DNA from: Streptomyces sp. TS71-3
Lineage (GTDB): Bacteria > Actinomycetota > Actinomycetes > Streptomycetales > Streptomycetaceae
Length of the DNA: 64,000 bases
Assembly (NCBI RefSeq): GCF_018327685.1
Contig: NZ_BNEL01000001.1
Span: 558,001 to 622,000, forward strand
Direction of reading: 5' to 3'
In this document: piece by piece, positions 1 to 8,538 of the stretch
How positions within the stretch are numbered: the stretch's first letter is position 1
Layout of the letters: every line of letters begins with the position of its first letter
Notes under the pieces: generated by a model
What the model was told of the DNA's origin: nothing
Seen by the model: only the letters and a program-made list of their open reading frames with translations
Database searches by the model: none
Program-made: the position numbers and the translations under genes

Positions 1-768
1 GCCGTCCTCGCCGCGCTCACCATGACCGCCGGCAACGCCGCAGCGCTTCGGCAGCGGCCCACGCGCGCGTACAGCGCGGTCCGGCTGCTCGCCTGGTCGT
101 CGGTCGGGCAGGCGGGCTACCTGCTCGTGCCCATCGCGGCGGCCGGTTACGGCGACGACCCCGAGCGGGCCGTCGGCTCCACCGTCGCGTACGCCCTGAT
201 GTACGCGGCGGTGAACCTGGGGGCGTTCGCCGTGGCCGCGCTCGTCGCCCGGAGCAGTCCCCTCAACCGGCTCGCCGACTACCGCGGCCTGCACGCACGG
301 CGACCGCTGACCGCCCTCCTGCTGGCCTTCTTCCTGCTCTGCCTCGCCGGGCTGCCACCCGGCGTGATCGGCCTCTTCGCGAAGGTCACCGTCTTCTCGT
401 CGGCGGTCGACGCCGGCCTCGGCTGGCTCGCGGCGATCATGGCCGTGAACGTCGTGATGGCGCTCTACTACTACCTCCAATGGACGGCGCTGCTCTTCCG
501 GTCTCCGCAGCCACGGGAGGAGGCCAGAGGGGTCGCCAGGGAGGTCGGCCGGGGGGACGCCGGCACTCTGAGTGACGTTACCGGCGATGACGGCACAGGG
601 GGCGACGGCACCGGGAGTGGCCGTACCGGGAGTGACGGCACCGCCACCGCACCCGCCGCCGTGCCGGCGCCGCTCGCCGCGGCGCTCGCCCTCGCGGCGG
701 TCCTGGCGGTGGTGCTCTCCGGGGCGCCGCAGCTGGTGCTGCGGTTCTCGGCGATGGGGCTCTTCTGA
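1..768 (+). CDS. nuoN: NADH-quinone oxidoreductase subunit N (NuoN), C-terminal part, cut by window start
   Basis: Reading frame 1 is open from the first base, so the gene begins upstream; 255 residues are visible. NuoN is an antiporter-like membrane subunit of respiratory complex I that contributes to proton pumping. Several hydrophobic membrane segments are visible (for example around VGQAGYLLVPIAAAG and LLLAFFLLCLAGLPPG), and the PPGVIGLFAK-type stretch is typical of the NuoN C-terminal half. Near the end a Gly/Asp/Thr-rich loop (roughly 565-650), encoded by repetitive DNA, separates the last two membrane helices; this is unusual for the family. From memory, Streptomyces often carries a second reduced nuo cluster just upstream of htpX, so this is probably the nuoN of that second set (inference). 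The assignment to N rather than M or L rests on the ending and the neighbourhood. Confidence 0.8.
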   Translation, partial: AVLAALTMTAGNAAALRQRPTRAYSAVRLLAWSSVGQAGYLLVPIAAAGYGDDPERAVGSTVAYALMYAAVNLGAFAVAALVARSSPLNRLADYRGLHARRPLTALLLAFFLLCLAGLPPGVIGLFAKVTVFSSAVDAGLGWLAAIMAVNVVMALYYYLQWTALLFRSPQPREEARGVAREVGRGDAGTLSDVTGDDGTGGDGTGSGRTGSDGTATAPAAVPAPLAAALALAAVLAVVLSGAPQLVLRFSAMGLF

Positions 769-826
769 GGGTCCGTCCCACGGCGTCCGCGCGGGGGCCG
801 CTGCGGCCGTCGCGGTGACTGCCGCG

Positions 827-933
827 GCGGGTGTCCCAGCGCCTGTTCCAGTGCGTGTTCCGGTGCCCGTTCCAGTGCCCGTTCCAGCGCCGGTTTCAGT
901 GCGTGTCCCAGCGACCGTTCCGTGGCTGTCCCA
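827..933. repeat. 12-bp tandem repeat, about 9 copies
   Basis: Units of the form gtgcccgttcca (two exact copies at 863-886) repeat with period 12 from 827 to 933; one unit is 11 bp. The rest of the gap from 769 to 1113 shows no convincing gene. The repeat makes one frame read as a Val-Pro string, which is an artefact of the period. Confidence 0.85.
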
Positions 934-1113
934 GTGGCAGGCGATAGCGACGGCCTCGTGACGGATGCGCCGGTCAGCCGGACATCCGCGCCCCGCGACC
1001 CCCGGTATCAGGGAACTAGAACCACACGCCTGGCGTTCATTCGTACAGAGGGTCCACCGGACCGTGGCACCAGTAGGCAGAGGTCCCTGCAGCACCACAC
1101 AGGAGGGCGCACC

Positions 1114-1977
1114 GTGCACCGCCGGCACAACGGGCTCAAGACCGCTGTACTCCTCGGGGGACTGTCCGCACTCATCGTCTTGATCGGCAGTTTCTTCGGG
1201 CAGACGGGGCTCATCGTCGCGCTCCTCGTAGCGCTCGGCACCAACGCGTACGCGTACTGGAACAGCGACAAGATGGCCCTGCGCGCCATGCGCGCGCGCC
1301 CGGTCAGCGAGTTCGAGGCGCCCGGCCTCTACCGCATGGTCCGCGACCTCTCCACCCAGGCCCGCCAGCCCATGCCCCGGCTCTACATCTCCCCGACCGA
1401 GGCCCCGAACGCGTTCGCCACCGGCCGCAATCCCCGGAACGCCGCCGTGTGCTGCACCGACGGAATCCTCCGCATCCTGGACGAGCGCGAGCTGCGCGGC
1501 GTCATCGGGCACGAGCTGAGCCATGTCTACAACCGCGACATCCTCATCTCCTCCGTGGCCGGCGCCCTCGCGTCCGTCATCATCTTCCTGGTGAACTTCG
1601 CCTGGCTGATCCCCATCGGCCGCGACGAGAACGACGAAGGCCCTGGCATCCTCGGCTACCTGCTGATCATGCTCCTGGGCCCGCTGGCCGCCTCGGTCAT
1701 CCAGCTCGCCATCAGCCGCTCCCGGGAGTACGAGGCCGACGCCTCCGGTGCCCAGCTCACCGGTGATCCTCTTGCACTCGCCAGCGCATTGCGCAAGCTG
1801 GAGGCGGGTACCCGTCAGCTCCCGCTGCCGCCCGAGCCGCGGCTGGAGACGGCGAGCCACATGATGATTGCGAATCCTTTCCGTCCCGGGCAGGGCATGG
1901 CCAGGATGTTCTCGACCCATCCGCCCATGTCGGAGCGCATCGCCCGGCTAGAGCAGATGGCAGGTCGCTACCAGTGA
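1114..1977 (+). CDS. htpX: M48 family membrane zinc metallopeptidase HtpX
   Basis: 287 residues from GTG 1114, chosen because AGGAGG at 1101-1106 lies 7 bases upstream; in-frame starts further upstream fall in low-complexity sequence. HtpX is a membrane-bound zinc endopeptidase that degrades misfolded membrane proteins. Two membrane segments occupy about residues 8-45, the zinc motif HELSH is at 133-137 with a third ligand Glu in SRSREYEAD (about 205), and further hydrophobic segments lie at about 147-168 and 180-200. Length matches the family. The stop overlaps the next gene's start (GTGA), so the two are probably translated together. Confidence 0.95.
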   Translation: MHRRHNGLKTAVLLGGLSALIVLIGSFFGQTGLIVALLVALGTNAYAYWNSDKMALRAMRARPVSEFEAPGLYRMVRDLSTQARQPMPRLYISPTEAPNAFATGRNPRNAAVCCTDGILRILDERELRGVIGHELSHVYNRDILISSVAGALASVIIFLVNFAWLIPIGRDENDEGPGILGYLLIMLLGPLAASVIQLAISRSREYEADASGAQLTGDPLALASALRKLEAGTRQLPLPPEPRLETASHMMIANPFRPGQGMARMFSTHPPMSERIARLEQMAGRYQ

Positions 1978-2375
1978 AGACACTCCTCAACATCATCTGG
2001 CTGATCCTGAGCGGTCTCTGGCTGTTCCTGGGCTACTTCGTCGCCGGGCTGCTCCTCTGCCTCACCATCATCGGCATCCCGTTCGGCATCGCCGCGTTCC
2101 GTATCGGGATCTACGCCCTGTGGCCCTTCGGCTACACCACGATCGAGCGCAACGACGCCGGAGCCCCCTCGCTCGTCGGCAACGCCCTGTGGCTGATCCT
2201 GGCCGGCTGGTGGATAGCCCTGGGGCACATCGTCACCGGTGTCGCCCTGTGCCTCACCGTCATCGGCATCCCGCTCGGCGTCGCCAACTTCAAGCTGATC
2301 CCCGTCGCGCTGCTGCCCCTCGGCCGTGAAATCGTCCGCACCGACCGGCCGTTCGAGGCGGATCGCCGCTGGTAG
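1974..2375 (+). CDS. YccF domain-containing inner-membrane protein
   Basis: 133 residues starting at GTG 1974, overlapping the htpX stop by four bases. The protein contains two similar halves, each with a WLILSGLW- or [12 protein letters not shown] start and a C-L-T-(I/V)-IGIP-(F/L)G core, the duplicated signature of the YccF/DUF307 family of small membrane proteins. About four transmembrane segments are visible. The family function is unknown; tight coupling to htpX suggests a role in membrane quality control (inference). It may be the last gene of this transcript, since the following 930 bases hold no gene. Confidence 0.88.
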   Translation: MKTLLNIIWLILSGLWLFLGYFVAGLLLCLTIIGIPFGIAAFRIGIYALWPFGYTTIERNDAGAPSLVGNALWLILAGWWIALGHIVTGVALCLTVIGIPLGVANFKLIPVALLPLGREIVRTDRPFEADRRW

Positions 2376-3309
2376 CGGACCATGCGTCCCCCGGTGTGCG
2401 CCCTTGTGGCGTACGACGCCGGGTGATCCCCGCACGCCCCGGCTTCCCGGAGGGCGTGCGGAGGAGGACGGAGGGCAACCATCCCGCTTACCCCGCCCCC
2501 GCTCCGAAGCACCCCGTGAGCAGGCCGCTGAGGGACCCGGAACCGAGCCCTTGCGGGTGCCCTGCGGGGACGCACTGGATCTCTGCGCCGATCCGCTGCC
2601 GCCGTTCACCGTCATCTGGCATCTGGCACCACCGCTCCGCGGTCGCCCGCGCCTGCCTGGGCGTAGCCCCGCAGACCGAGTGCCCGCCCACGTTCAACGG
2701 ACTGCGCGCCCGGTGCGGAAGCGCGGCGTGGAGACGGTGATCGCCTCCTGAGTAGAGGTTCCCTCGCTCAGTGGGTTCGCCACTCAGAGGTTCCCCCGCC
2801 CGTTTCCCGGCGCGCACGAGCCCCGTCGTCATCGTTGTCATGCCCCCCAGTGCCGGACGGTGGCCGGACACGCAACCGGTGACGTTCTGCGAGCGTCCTC
2901 CCTGGCGACGTCACTCGAACGCCATATGTTCGCGATCTCCGGGCATACGATCACCCGGGCGTACGATCGCCCGGTCGTCACCCGTCCGGGCGCCCGCCGT
3001 CCGGACGAACGGCAGTCCGGATGAATCGCAGTCTGGACGAGCCACGATCCGGATGAACCACCATCCGGACGAACCACAGTCCGGATGAACACGGCCCGTG
3101 GCTGACGGCGCACGGGCGCCGGCCGTCCCCGGGCCGTGCCGCCACCGCACAGCATCTCACCGACTCCGTCCCCACAGACCCGCCCCGTCCCCGCCCCGCC
3201 GCCTCCCCCCCCGTCGTCCCGGCCTTCCACGACACCCCAATCCACCTCCGCTACCCGACCGCCGCGGCGCGCAGTGCCACGGTGACACGCACGAAAGGCA
3301 GAACCCTGC
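2376..3309. other. Gene-poor spacer of about 930 bp
   Basis: No reading frame here has a good start, codon pattern or recognisable product. The region carries short tandem repeats, listed separately, and appears to be intergenic. Confidence 0.6.
2946..3094. repeat. 16-bp tandem repeats (2 + 6 copies) with a 32-bp super-period
   Basis: Six consecutive 16-bp units at 2999-3094 follow gtccggacgaacggca, gtccggatgaatcgca and so on. Units alternate strictly between ggacga and ggatga, giving a 32-bp higher-order period. Two further 16-bp units, tacgatcacccgggcg and tacgatcgcccggtcg, sit at 2946-2977. There is no dyad or spacer structure, so this is not a CRISPR. Confidence 0.9.
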
Positions 3310-3579
3310 ATGGGTTACATCAGCTGGATAATCCTCGGACTCCTCGCCGGCGGCATAGCCAAGTTCCTGCTGCCGGGCCGCGACCCGGGCGGCCTGATCG
3401 GCACGACGGTCATCGGCATCATCGGCGCCTTCCTCGGCGGCTGGATCTCCACCCAATTCCTGGACCACCCGGTCACCAAGGACTTCTTCGACGGCGCGAC
3501 ATGGCTGTCGGCGATCGGCGGCTCGCTCGTCCTGCTGATCCTCTACCGCATCTTCTTCGGGAACTCGCGCAACAGGTGA
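3310..3579 (+). CDS. GlsB/YeaQ/YmgE family stress-associated membrane protein
   Basis: 89 residues from ATG 3310, with a GAAAGG ribosome site about 10 bases upstream. The sequence opens GYISWIILGLLAGGIAKFLLPGRDPGG, followed by IGTTVIGIIGAFLGG and a final hydrophobic segment. These glycine-rich paired helices are characteristic of the transglycosylase-associated family. Members are small membrane proteins induced by envelope or acid stress; no enzymatic activity is established. The gene stands alone. Confidence 0.92.
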   Translation: MGYISWIILGLLAGGIAKFLLPGRDPGGLIGTTVIGIIGAFLGGWISTQFLDHPVTKDFFDGATWLSAIGGSLVLLILYRIFFGNSRNR

Positions 3580-4062
3580 GGGGGACGGCGGCGGGGATGA
3601 GGGGGCCGGGGCGGCCCCAGCCAGCACCCGGTCCGGTGTCCGTGCCGTTCGGCCCGGTCCGCGGGCTGCCGGGGAACGGTGAGTCAGGAACGTTCCCTCG
3701 ATGGTGGGACGGGCTCGCGGTGCCGACGGGTCACGGTGGCGATGGCCAAGGTGGCGTGGTCACCGCTCCAGACCTCTGCGGCCCGGCCCGGCCGAATCGG
3801 GCCAGGCTGCAGAGGCCTGCACGGTCCGACTCCGAGGGCCCCGACCGCGGCGGCGGGCCGCCGGAAGCCGCGACGGTGACGCGTGGGCCGAGGGCCTCGA
3901 CCTCGCGCGGTATACGAGGCCGTAGCACGCGGGGCGCCCGGCAGAGGCGTTGTGCACACGTCGTCGTGCATACGTCGTCGTGCGGAGGTCGTCGTGCGGA
4001 GGTCGTCGTGCGCTGAGCGGGCCGGACGGACCGCCGCGCCGGCGGCGGCGTACCGGCCCCGG
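3580..4062. other. Spacer of about 480 bp between convergent genes
   Basis: No supported coding sequence. The right end carries a four-unit 14-bp tandem repeat, listed separately. Confidence 0.55.
3960..4015. repeat. 14-bp tandem repeat, 4 copies
   Basis: Units gtcgtcgtgcatac, gtcgtcgtgcggag (twice) and gtcgtcgtgcgctg follow each other with exact period 14 just downstream of the yajQ stop. Confidence 0.88.
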
Positions 4063-4551
4063 TCAGCGGTAGTTCACGAACTGCAGGGCGAAGTCGAAGT
4101 CCTCTCCCTTGAGCAGGGCGATCACGGCCTGGAGGTCGTCGCGGCTCTTCGAGCTGACCCGCAACTCGTCGCCCTGGACCTGGGCCTTGACGCCCTTGGG
4201 CCCCTGATCACGGATGATCTTCGCGACCTTCTTGGCGTTGTCCTGGGAGATGCCCTCCTCGATGGAGGCGAAGATCTTGTACTCCTTGCCGGAGATCTGG
4301 GCCTCGCCCGCATCGAGCGACTTGAGGGAGATACCGCGCTTGACCAGCTTGGACTGGAACACGTCGAGGATCGCCTTCACCCGCTCCTCGGAGTTCGCCT
4401 GCATCAGGATCTTCTCGCCGGACCAGGCGATCGAGGCCCCGACGTTCTTGAAGTCGTAGCGCTGCGAGATCTCCTTCGCGGCCTGGTTGAGGGCGTTGTC
4501 GACCTCCTGCCGCTCGACCTTCGAGACGATGTCGAAACTGGAGTCGGCCAT
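4063..4551 (-). CDS. yajQ: YajQ family nucleotide-binding protein (UPF0234)
   Basis: 162 residues, starting at ATG 4551 ([17 protein letters not shown]), the conserved N-terminus of the family; AAGGAGCC lies a few bases upstream. An in-frame upstream ATG at 4587 would add twelve unconserved residues. YajQ proteins have two ferredoxin-like domains; some members bind cyclic di-GMP and act with transcription factors, but this is not shown for Streptomyces. Conserved blocks include [33 protein letters not shown] and ending [10 protein letters not shown]. Convergent with the gene at 3310 and divergent from tRNA-Tyr. Confidence 0.93.
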   Translation of the reverse strand: MADSSFDIVSKVERQEVDNALNQAAKEISQRYDFKNVGASIAWSGEKILMQANSEERVKAILDVFQSKLVKRGISLKSLDAGEAQISGKEYKIFASIEEGISQDNAKKVAKIIRDQGPKGVKAQVQGDELRVSSKSRDDLQAVIALLKGEDFDFALQFVNYR

Positions 4552-4755
4552 GTCCTGTGGCTCCTTGTATCCGGGTACATAGGTCACGGCCTCCCGTCAC
4601 CGGTGGCCGCACCGACCCAGCCTAGTCACCCTGGGTGCGCCCGGGGCCGACCACGGGCGGCGATCAATCCGGTGGCGAAGCACCCTCGTCGATCAGGTAT
4701 CGTTTACGTCGTTGCGCCGGGGTCCGCCCAGAGCAGGCCACGGAGCAGCTTCCCT

Positions 4756-4837
4756 GGCGGTGTGCCCGAGCGGCCAAAGGGAGCAGACTGTAAATCTGCC
4801 GGCTCAGCCTTCCCAGGTTCGAATCCTGGCGCCGCCA
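4756..4837 (+). tRNA. tRNA-Tyr (GTA)
   Basis: 82 nt. Acceptor arm GGCGGTG pairs with CGCCGCC at 4830-4836; anticodon loop contains GTA; a long variable arm (class II) and T-loop ttcgaat are present. The 3' CCA is not encoded. In S. coelicolor the tRNA-Tyr gene is the integration site of the element SLP1 (established). No second copy of the tRNA 3' end was seen here, so no attR is claimed. Confidence 0.97.
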
Positions 4838-4848
4838 CACTGAAGGAA

Positions 4849-4884
4849 ACGCCCCCTGACTGCGGAAACGCAGTCAGGGGGCGT
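4849..4884 (+). terminator. Rho-independent terminator after tRNA-Tyr
   Basis: A perfect 16-bp stem (acgccccctgactgcg with its complement at 4869-4884) around a GAAA tetraloop, followed by a run of T. Confidence 0.93.
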
Positions 4885-4888
4885 TTTT

Positions 4889-5577
4889 CGGCTGGTCCGT
4901 TGGTTTCCGCTGGCGACCGTGATCGTCCTTCCGATGTGGTACGAGAGTGGCACGCAGGTTTCGGGGCTTGCCGGGGATGCGCTGTATGCCTGGAACGTTG
5001 ATTGCCGTTTGGTGACGCCTGCCTTGCAGGGCCAGCCAGGACATGTCGAGGGCGGGTTGAGGGTGCCGGCCTCCAGCGTTCAGGTGCTGCGGTGAATGCG
5101 GTGAATGCGGTCCCGGACGATCAGGCACGCCGTCGCAGAGGACGCGGAGAGCCCTACATCGCTGATGCAGCCATCGCCGATGCAGCCATCGCTGATGCAG
5201 CGGTCCAGGCGCCTACCGGGGGAGTACGCCCTGATCATCCCTGCCTACTCGCACGGCCGTCTCCTGCTCGCACCCGGTGGGAGGCCGTGCGACGGTGTGA
5301 GGGCGGAGCAGCCCCCGGTCGGCGGCACGGACCGCCCGCGTCGGTGTGAGAGGACTGCCCCGGTGCTGGGACGGCCCGGGAGGCGTTCACGCGTCTTCGG
5401 TAGCGGTTGCGCTGCGTGTCTCTGCGGTGAAGCGCCCCGGGTGTTTCCCGAGCAGGGTGAGGCAGGTGCCTGGATGGACGTCACGGAGTGGCGGGGCGGC
5501 GGAGGCCGCGTCGCGGGTGGTGAGGACCGGGCAGGAGCGCCTTCGCATGCCGTGCCACCGGGAAAGGCGGACGGGAG
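4889..5577. other. Spacer of about 690 bp downstream of tRNA-Tyr, no supported gene
   Basis: Open frames here lack good starts and family resemblance. It contains three 15-bp repeats of atcgctgatgcagcc type at 5158-5202. Its place next to a tRNA used for integration in relatives suggests decayed mobile DNA, but no integrase could be recognised. Confidence 0.45.
5158..5202. repeat. 15-bp tandem repeat, 3 copies
   Basis: Units atcgctgatgcagcc, atcgccgatgcagcc and atcgctgatgcagcg follow with exact period 15. Confidence 0.85.
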
Positions 5578-5892
5578 ATGACGGACTTCGCGTTCCGCCT
5601 GTACGTGGCCGGGCAGTCGGAACGGTCCAGCGCTGCCGAGGCGAATCTGCGGGCGCTGGCCGGGGAGCGGCTGCCGGGAGGCTATGAGCTGGAGGTGGTG
5701 GACGTGGTGGCCCGGCCGGGGCTGGCGGAGGAGCAGCGGATCCTGGTCACGCCGACCGTCGTCAGGCTCCTGCCTCTGCCGCAGCTGCGGGTGATCGGGG
5801 ACTTGTCCGACCCGCCGAGGGTCGCGAACGCGCTGGGTCTACCGGGTGAGCCGCGGGAGGTCCGCAGGGAGAAGGAGGCCGGCGGTGACTGA
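5578..5892 (+). CDS. kaiB: KaiB-like circadian clock family protein
   Basis: 104 residues from ATG 5578, with GACGGGAG immediately upstream. The sequence aligns by eye with cyanobacterial KaiB: FRLYVAGQS near the N-terminus, YELEVVDVVARPGLAEE in the middle, then ILVTPTVVRLLPLPQLRVIGDLSD, which matches the KaiB block around ATPTL and IIGDLSD. KaiB has a thioredoxin-like fold and in the clock binds KaiC. It is followed by a KaiC-like gene whose GTG start overlaps its last eight bases, so the two are co-translated. No KaiA homologue is visible, so an oscillator of the cyanobacterial type is unlikely; a KaiBC stress or timing module is more probable (inference). Confidence 0.9.
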   Translation: MTDFAFRLYVAGQSERSSAAEANLRALAGERLPGGYELEVVDVVARPGLAEEQRILVTPTVVRLLPLPQLRVIGDLSDPPRVANALGLPGEPREVRREKEAGGD

Positions 5893-7390
5893 GACAGACT
5901 CGATCGAGCGGGTTCCCACCGGGATCAACGGGTTCGACCAGGTGGCGATCGGCGGGCTGCCGGCGTGCAGGCCCACGCTGGTCACCGGCACGACCGGCAG
6001 CGGTAAGACGATCTTCGCCGGGGAGTTCCTCGCCCGCGGGATCGCGAAGTTCGGCCAGCCGGGGGTGTTCGTCACCTTCGAGGAGCCGCCGGAGGCGATC
6101 CGCCGCAACTTCGCCTCGCTGGGCTTTCCCATCGAGCGGTGGGAGGCCGAGGGGAAGTGGGCGTTCGTGGACGCCGCCGAGAGCAAGGAGGAGGAAGCCG
6201 CCGTCATCGGGGCCTACGATTTCGGCGCGCTGACGTCCCGCATCGACCACGCGGTCCGCCGGATCGGCGCGTCAAGGGTGGCGCTGGACTCGGTGGGGGC
6301 CGTGTTCGCACGGTTCACCGACACCGGGATCGTCCGCAGGGAGAGCCACAGGCTCGCTTCCACACTGAACTCGCTGGGGGTCACCTCGATCATCACGGCC
6401 GAGCGGAACAGCGAGTACGACGGCGTCTCCCGATACCACGTGGAGGAGTTCGTCGTCGACAACGTGATCGTCCTGCGCAACGTGCTGATCCAGGAGCGCC
6501 GGCGCCGTACCGTCGAGATCGTCAAGTTCCGCGGTGCCCCGCACCGTACCGGGGAGTGGCTGTTCACCATCGACCCGAGCGAAGGGTTCGTCGTCATCCC
6601 GCTCGCCTTCCTCGGCATGCCGTCCGCGCCCGCCTCCAGCACCCGCGTGACCTCCGGCAACGCGGAACTGGACCGGATGTGTGGCGGCGGGTTCTACCGG
6701 GACGCCGTCGTCCTGCTGTCCGGGCCCTCCGGGTCCGGCAAGACGCTGACCGGTCTGAGGTTCCTGGAGGCCGGTGTCGCGGCGGGGGAGCAGTGCCTGG
6801 GGTTCACCTTCGACGAGACCCGCGAGCAGATGAGGCGCAACGCCCTCGGCTGGGGAATCGACCTGGACGGCCTGGAGGAACGCGGCCTGCTGCACGTCGT
6901 GTGCGACTACCCGGAAGTGGCCTCCCTGGAGGACTACTTCATCCGGATCAGGCGGGCGGTGATGGATTTCCGGCCCGAGCGCCTGGTCATCGACACCCTG
7001 TCCGCGCTGGAACGCATCGCCACCCCGAGGGCGCTCCTCGACCTGGTGATCGCGCTGGGTGCGGTCGTCCGCGAGCGCCGCATCACCACGCTGTTCACCT
7101 CCGCTCCCATCAGCCGCTACTCACCCGTGCAGACACCGTCGATCGCGCGCGAGCTGGCCAGCCTCACCGACGTCACCATCGCGCTGCGGTACGTCCAGCG
7201 GGCCGGGATGATCCAGCGCACCGTGGCCGTCGTGCAGAACCGCGGCTCCGCCCACGACGAGGCCGTGCGCCAGGTCACCATCACCTCGGAGGGCATGCAC
7301 ATCGGCGCCCCGGTCGCCAGCCTCGACGAAGTGGAGGCCGCCGGCCTGGACGCGCCACCGTGGCCGGGCGTCATCGACGATGGCATCTGA
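5885..7390 (+). CDS. kaiC: KaiC-like double RecA-domain ATPase
   Basis: 501 residues from GTG 5885; AAGGAGG at 5872-5878 sits six bases upstream, favouring this start over one at 5846. Two RecA-type domains are present. The first has Walker A GTTGSGKT (35-42), Glu66-Glu67 and Walker B RVALD (131-135). The second has GPSGSGKT (280-287), Asp310-Glu311 in place of the usual Glu pair, and RLVID (366-370). Near the C-terminus NRGSAHDEAVRQ matches the KaiC motif RGSWHDKAIRE. Aligning ELASLTD (423-429) with HISTITD of Synechococcus KaiC places Ala425 at the Ser431 autophosphorylation site and Ser426 at Thr432, so at most one of the two phospho-acceptors is retained. Length fits full KaiC. The next gene, a PP2C phosphatase, begins 17 bases downstream. 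Confidence 0.93.
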   Translation: MTETDSIERVPTGINGFDQVAIGGLPACRPTLVTGTTGSGKTIFAGEFLARGIAKFGQPGVFVTFEEPPEAIRRNFASLGFPIERWEAEGKWAFVDAAESKEEEAAVIGAYDFGALTSRIDHAVRRIGASRVALDSVGAVFARFTDTGIVRRESHRLASTLNSLGVTSIITAERNSEYDGVSRYHVEEFVVDNVIVLRNVLIQERRRRTVEIVKFRGAPHRTGEWLFTIDPSEGFVVIPLAFLGMPSAPASSTRVTSGNAELDRMCGGGFYRDAVVLLSGPSGSGKTLTGLRFLEAGVAAGEQCLGFTFDETREQMRRNALGWGIDLDGLEERGLLHVVCDYPEVASLEDYFIRIRRAVMDFRPERLVIDTLSALERIATPRALLDLVIALGAVVRERRITTLFTSAPISRYSPVQTPSIARELASLTDVTIALRYVQRAGMIQRTVAVVQNRGSAHDEAVRQVTITSEGMHIGAPVASLDEVEAAGLDAPPWPGVIDDGI

Positions 7391-7407
7391 GCGCCGCCCC
7401 CCGTGAC

Positions 7408-8454
7408 ATGAGCGACTCCGGAGCCGGGCCCCGCGGACTTGGCGGCGACCTCGTCGACGCGGTCATCTCCGCGTCCGCCGACGGGATCCTCGCCGTGGAC
7501 GACCAGGGGGTTGTCCGGCTGTGCAATCCAGCCGCGACGGAGCTCTTCGGCCGCCCCGCCCGGGACCTGCTGGGCGCCCCGTTCGGCTTCCCGGTCGTGG
7601 CCGGCCAGTCGACGGACGTGGAGCTGACGCAGCCCGGGGGTGGCGTCCGAGTCGTCGAGATGCGCGTCAGCGAGACCACCGCGGACGGCGATTCGCTGCG
7701 TGTCGTCACGCTGCGGGACGTCACCGTCCAATGGCTAGCCTTCCAGCGCCTGCTGCTGCCGACGCTGCCGGATCTGGCCCCTTTCCAGGCGGCCGTCGTC
7801 TACCGTCCAGCCGCCGAGAAGCTGGGCGGGGACTGGTACGACGCCCTCCCGCTGTCCGGCGGAGCCGTCGGCGCCGTGATCGGTGACGTCGCCGGGCACA
7901 GCCTGCAAGCCGCCGCTGCGATGGCCCAGATCCGCAACATGCTGCGCGCCCTGCTCTACGACCGGCCCGCCGCGCCCGGCTCCGTGCTGGCCACGGTCGA
8001 CCGGACGCTGCACGCGATCAACGGGAGTCCCCTCACCACCGCATGCGTGGCCTCCATCGAGCCGAGCGGCGACGGCTGGCGGCTGCTGTGGAGCAGCGCG
8101 GGCCACCTCCCGCCGCTGCTGCTCACCCCCGCCGGTACGGCCGAGTACCTGAACACCGAGCCCGGCCTGCCGCTCGGCGTCGATCCCGACCAGCCCCGCT
8201 TCGACACCACCCGCGCACTGCCCCAGGGCGCCACGGTGGTCTTCTTCACCGATGGACTGGTCGAGCGGCCCGGCGAGTCGATCGACGTGGGCATGGCCTC
8301 CCTCGCGGCTACCGCTGCCCGCAGCGTCCGATCGGCGCTGGACGAGCTGTGCCAGACCCTCGCCGACCAGCACCTGGGCGACGGCCACGACGACATCGCC
8401 ATCCTCGCCCTGCGCATACCCGCCCGGCCTCACGACGGAAGCCTTCCTCAATGA
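7408..8454 (+). CDS. PAS domain SpoIIE/RsbU-type PP2C serine phosphatase
   Basis: 348 residues from ATG 7408; no clear ribosome site, and the short gap after kaiC suggests coupling. Residues 12-110 form a PAS sensor (DAVISASADGILAVDDQG, CNPAATELFGRPARDLLG). Residues 125-345 form a SpoIIE/RsbU-type PP2C domain with metal-binding aspartates in GGDWYDALPL, GDVAGHSLQAA, FFTDGLVERPGE and HDDIAILALR. Such enzymes dephosphorylate serine on anti-anti-sigma factors or similar proteins. Cotranscription with KaiB and KaiC homologues suggests it acts on KaiC phosphate or relays the KaiC state to a partner-switching cascade (inference). No anti-anti-sigma (STAS) gene is adjacent. Confidence 0.93.
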   Translation: MSDSGAGPRGLGGDLVDAVISASADGILAVDDQGVVRLCNPAATELFGRPARDLLGAPFGFPVVAGQSTDVELTQPGGGVRVVEMRVSETTADGDSLRVVTLRDVTVQWLAFQRLLLPTLPDLAPFQAAVVYRPAAEKLGGDWYDALPLSGGAVGAVIGDVAGHSLQAAAAMAQIRNMLRALLYDRPAAPGSVLATVDRTLHAINGSPLTTACVASIEPSGDGWRLLWSSAGHLPPLLLTPAGTAEYLNTEPGLPLGVDPDQPRFDTTRALPQGATVVFFTDGLVERPGESIDVGMASLAATAARSVRSALDELCQTLADQHLGDGHDDIAILALRIPARPHDGSLPQ

Positions 8455-8538
8455 TCCTCCGCGGGCGTTCCGCTGCACGCGGACAGGCGGTTCCATACGC
8501 TGGGGGAATCGCTTGGGGCGGTGTGCGGAGGGGCGGGG

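Noticed and set aside
572..961. Val-Pro-rich 129-codon protein after nuoN
   Set aside because: The peptide is produced by the 12-bp tandem repeat and has no ribosome site; it overlaps the nuoN end in another frame.
2999..3094. CRISPR array
   Set aside because: The repeats are directly adjacent with no unique spacers, and no cas genes are near. The same applies to the 14956 and 827 arrays.
4874..5128. Reverse-strand 84-codon frame after tRNA-Tyr as an integrase remnant
   Set aside because: No integrase catalytic residues could be recognised and the frame runs into the tRNA terminator; left unannotated.
6139..7407. N-terminal extension of the PP2C phosphatase through the kaiC gene
   Set aside because: The extension is kaiC read out of frame and rich in Arg/Pro; the PAS domain begins right after ATG 7408.
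5578..8538. A complete cyanobacterial-type KaiABC clock
   Set aside because: No KaiA-like or SasA-like gene is present in the window, and the KaiC phosphosites are altered.
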